Positions 63,041-64,000 of a DNA stretch of 64,000 bases are shown here, one piece after another. This DNA comes from Protula sp. h YS-2021 (Eukaryota; Annelida; Polychaeta; Sabellida; Serpulidae). The translations under genes were made by a program, and so were the position numbers. Under the pieces are notes generated by a model that ran no database searches, was not told where the DNA came from, and saw only the letters and a list, made by a program, of their open reading frames with translations. How positions within the stretch are numbered: position 1 is the first letter of the stretch; the number at the start of each line of letters is the position of its first letter. The stretch lies in contig OX457027.1 in NCBI GenBank assembly GCA_949752745.1, positions 59,732,859 through 59,796,858 of the forward strand, read 5' to 3'.

Positions 63041-63375
63041 AAGATCATGGTTAAAAAAGCGGATTTTATCACTCTTTAGCAATTGGGAAAAACCCAAACG
63101 CTGCAGCCAACTTCAGCTTGCACACACATGCTGTGATGGCTCTCGTTGTAGATAGTTGGGCGATCAATACATGTAGCTGATATGTTCCTTTAACTGTGAA
63201 AGCAAAGCATCTGCCTGCCTTTTAATGGGCGTAAGTGGCAACATTTCAATGTCCATTTTTAAATTAAATGTTAATGAATTGTTAAATGTTAAAAAAATTG
63301 CGCTGGATCAACTACACATCCTATATTATGTCTCTACTAAATTTTTTTGTCCTAGCCCTAGCAGTCTCAGAGGAG

Positions 63376-63474
63376 TTCACGTGACAAGGTTTTGGTGGAA
63401 AAAAGGAAACATACGGAAACACTTTTCCGAATCGCACGAAAACGATAAACTAGGGGATTCAAAATCCCGAAGTG
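63376..63474 (-). repeat. Dispersed repeat 'CCGTACGATTC' family, copy 3 (inverted)
   Basis: On the minus strand: 'ttgaatcccctagtttatcg', 'cgtgcgattcgg', 'gtgtttccgtatgtttcc' and 'aaaaccttgtcacgtg', in the same order as copies 1 and 2. Confidence 0.75.
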
Positions 63475-63850
63475 TAACTACCAATAACTAATCGCGTTCT
63501 ATTTTTTCGTTTAATGTTAATGAATCGTTTTAATTGTTTTAAGTTTAAGTAATGACGCAAGTGATTATTAATTCTTGTAGAAACCGCTACGAGCGATTTC
63601 TGTTTTATTTTTAAACGGGTTAAATAGTTGAATTTCTCTGTATTTTGGGGGCATTCAATTTCAACTTTAAATGCAGTTTTGTGACGTAATTACAGATGTT
63701 TTGATGTTATTTCTCAATCAGATTTGTAAGAACTGCCATTGCTTTAATGTATTGATGTATTTTACGACCGGATCACCTGGTGGTTTCAAAGAATCCAAGT
63801 AAATACTGCTTTCCCTCACTGATAATAACTTATTTGTTTTTGTACAAAAG

Positions 63851-63931
63851 ATAAGACATTATGCAACAGCCTTCCGCAGCCATCAAGGGTCTCTGGGCGG
63901 AGGTTTCTATGTTTGCCATAGGGGTTATTAT
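63851..63931 (+). CDS. Possible exon near the right edge
   Basis: The acceptor-like 'atttgtttttgtacaaaag' and a consensus 'gtaagt' donor at 63932 enclose exactly 27 codons in one open frame: IRHYATAFRSHQGSLGGGFY and VCHRGYY. The other two frames have stops. No family recognised. The gene, if real, would continue beyond the window. Confidence 0.3.
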
Positions 63932-64000
63932 GTAAGTAAAACCCGTCAGATCTTTTGGTTGCCATGGTGGTCAAATTAGAGAAGTTTATCGGTCAGTGAT

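Overview
This window is eukaryotic, TE-rich and gene-poor. There are no prokaryote-style operons and no long intact reading frames. What it does hold is microsatellites of up to about 190 bp, fragments of non-LTR retrotransposons, cut-and-paste DNA transposons with recognisable termini, many unrelated tandem arrays, and a few short exon-like segments with good splice sites. The arrays built on 'gaccttgacct / aaccgttttcgagataa' motifs and a 'tatgtctcccc…ggggagacata' palindrome remind me of bivalve or gastropod genomes. A marine invertebrate, probably a mollusc, is my best guess, but this is inference only.

Layout. 0-9 kb: degenerate short repeats, a possible exon of an FAD-dependent monooxygenase (about 1.8 kb), and a decayed pogo/Tigger-like transposon (4223-5800) with a psq/CENP-B helix-turn-helix remnant. 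9.5-14.2 kb: an unusual cluster of foldback-like elements and arrays, each built on a different repeat of about 15 nt. One of them sits inside a 1.3 kb 'TGACCTTGACC' composite repeat. A well-formed exon (11166-11413) lies between them. 14.3-22.9 kb: two L1-like LINE relics, a 283-bp triplication and an apparently perfect 654-bp tandem duplication. 24.8-25.7 kb: three phase-compatible exons on the + strand that read into a stop codon, the best host-gene evidence here. 26.4-29.4 kb: a multiply broken reverse transcriptase relic followed by four near-identical 119-bp repeats. 30-38 kb: AT-rich DNA with poly-G runs, a pogo-like miniature element carrying four 75-bp repeats, and CATATG-type arrays. 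44.8-46.3 kb: a hAT-type element with a perfect 8-bp target duplication, into which a Tc1-like element has inserted at TA. 47-54 kb: a 305-bp tandem repeat and long microsatellites. 54-64 kb: inverted repeats, a second copy of the composite repeat, a possible terminal exon with poly(A) signal (57.7 kb), a 13-bp-TIR MITE, a 138-bp tandem array and a possible exon at the right edge.

No complete gene can be assembled. The exon-like segments on the + strand (11.2, 24.8, 25.1 and 25.6 kb) could belong to one gene with large TE-filled introns, but only the last three are directly phase-compatible. I could not identify their protein family. No rRNA, tRNA, CRISPR array or viral gene was found.
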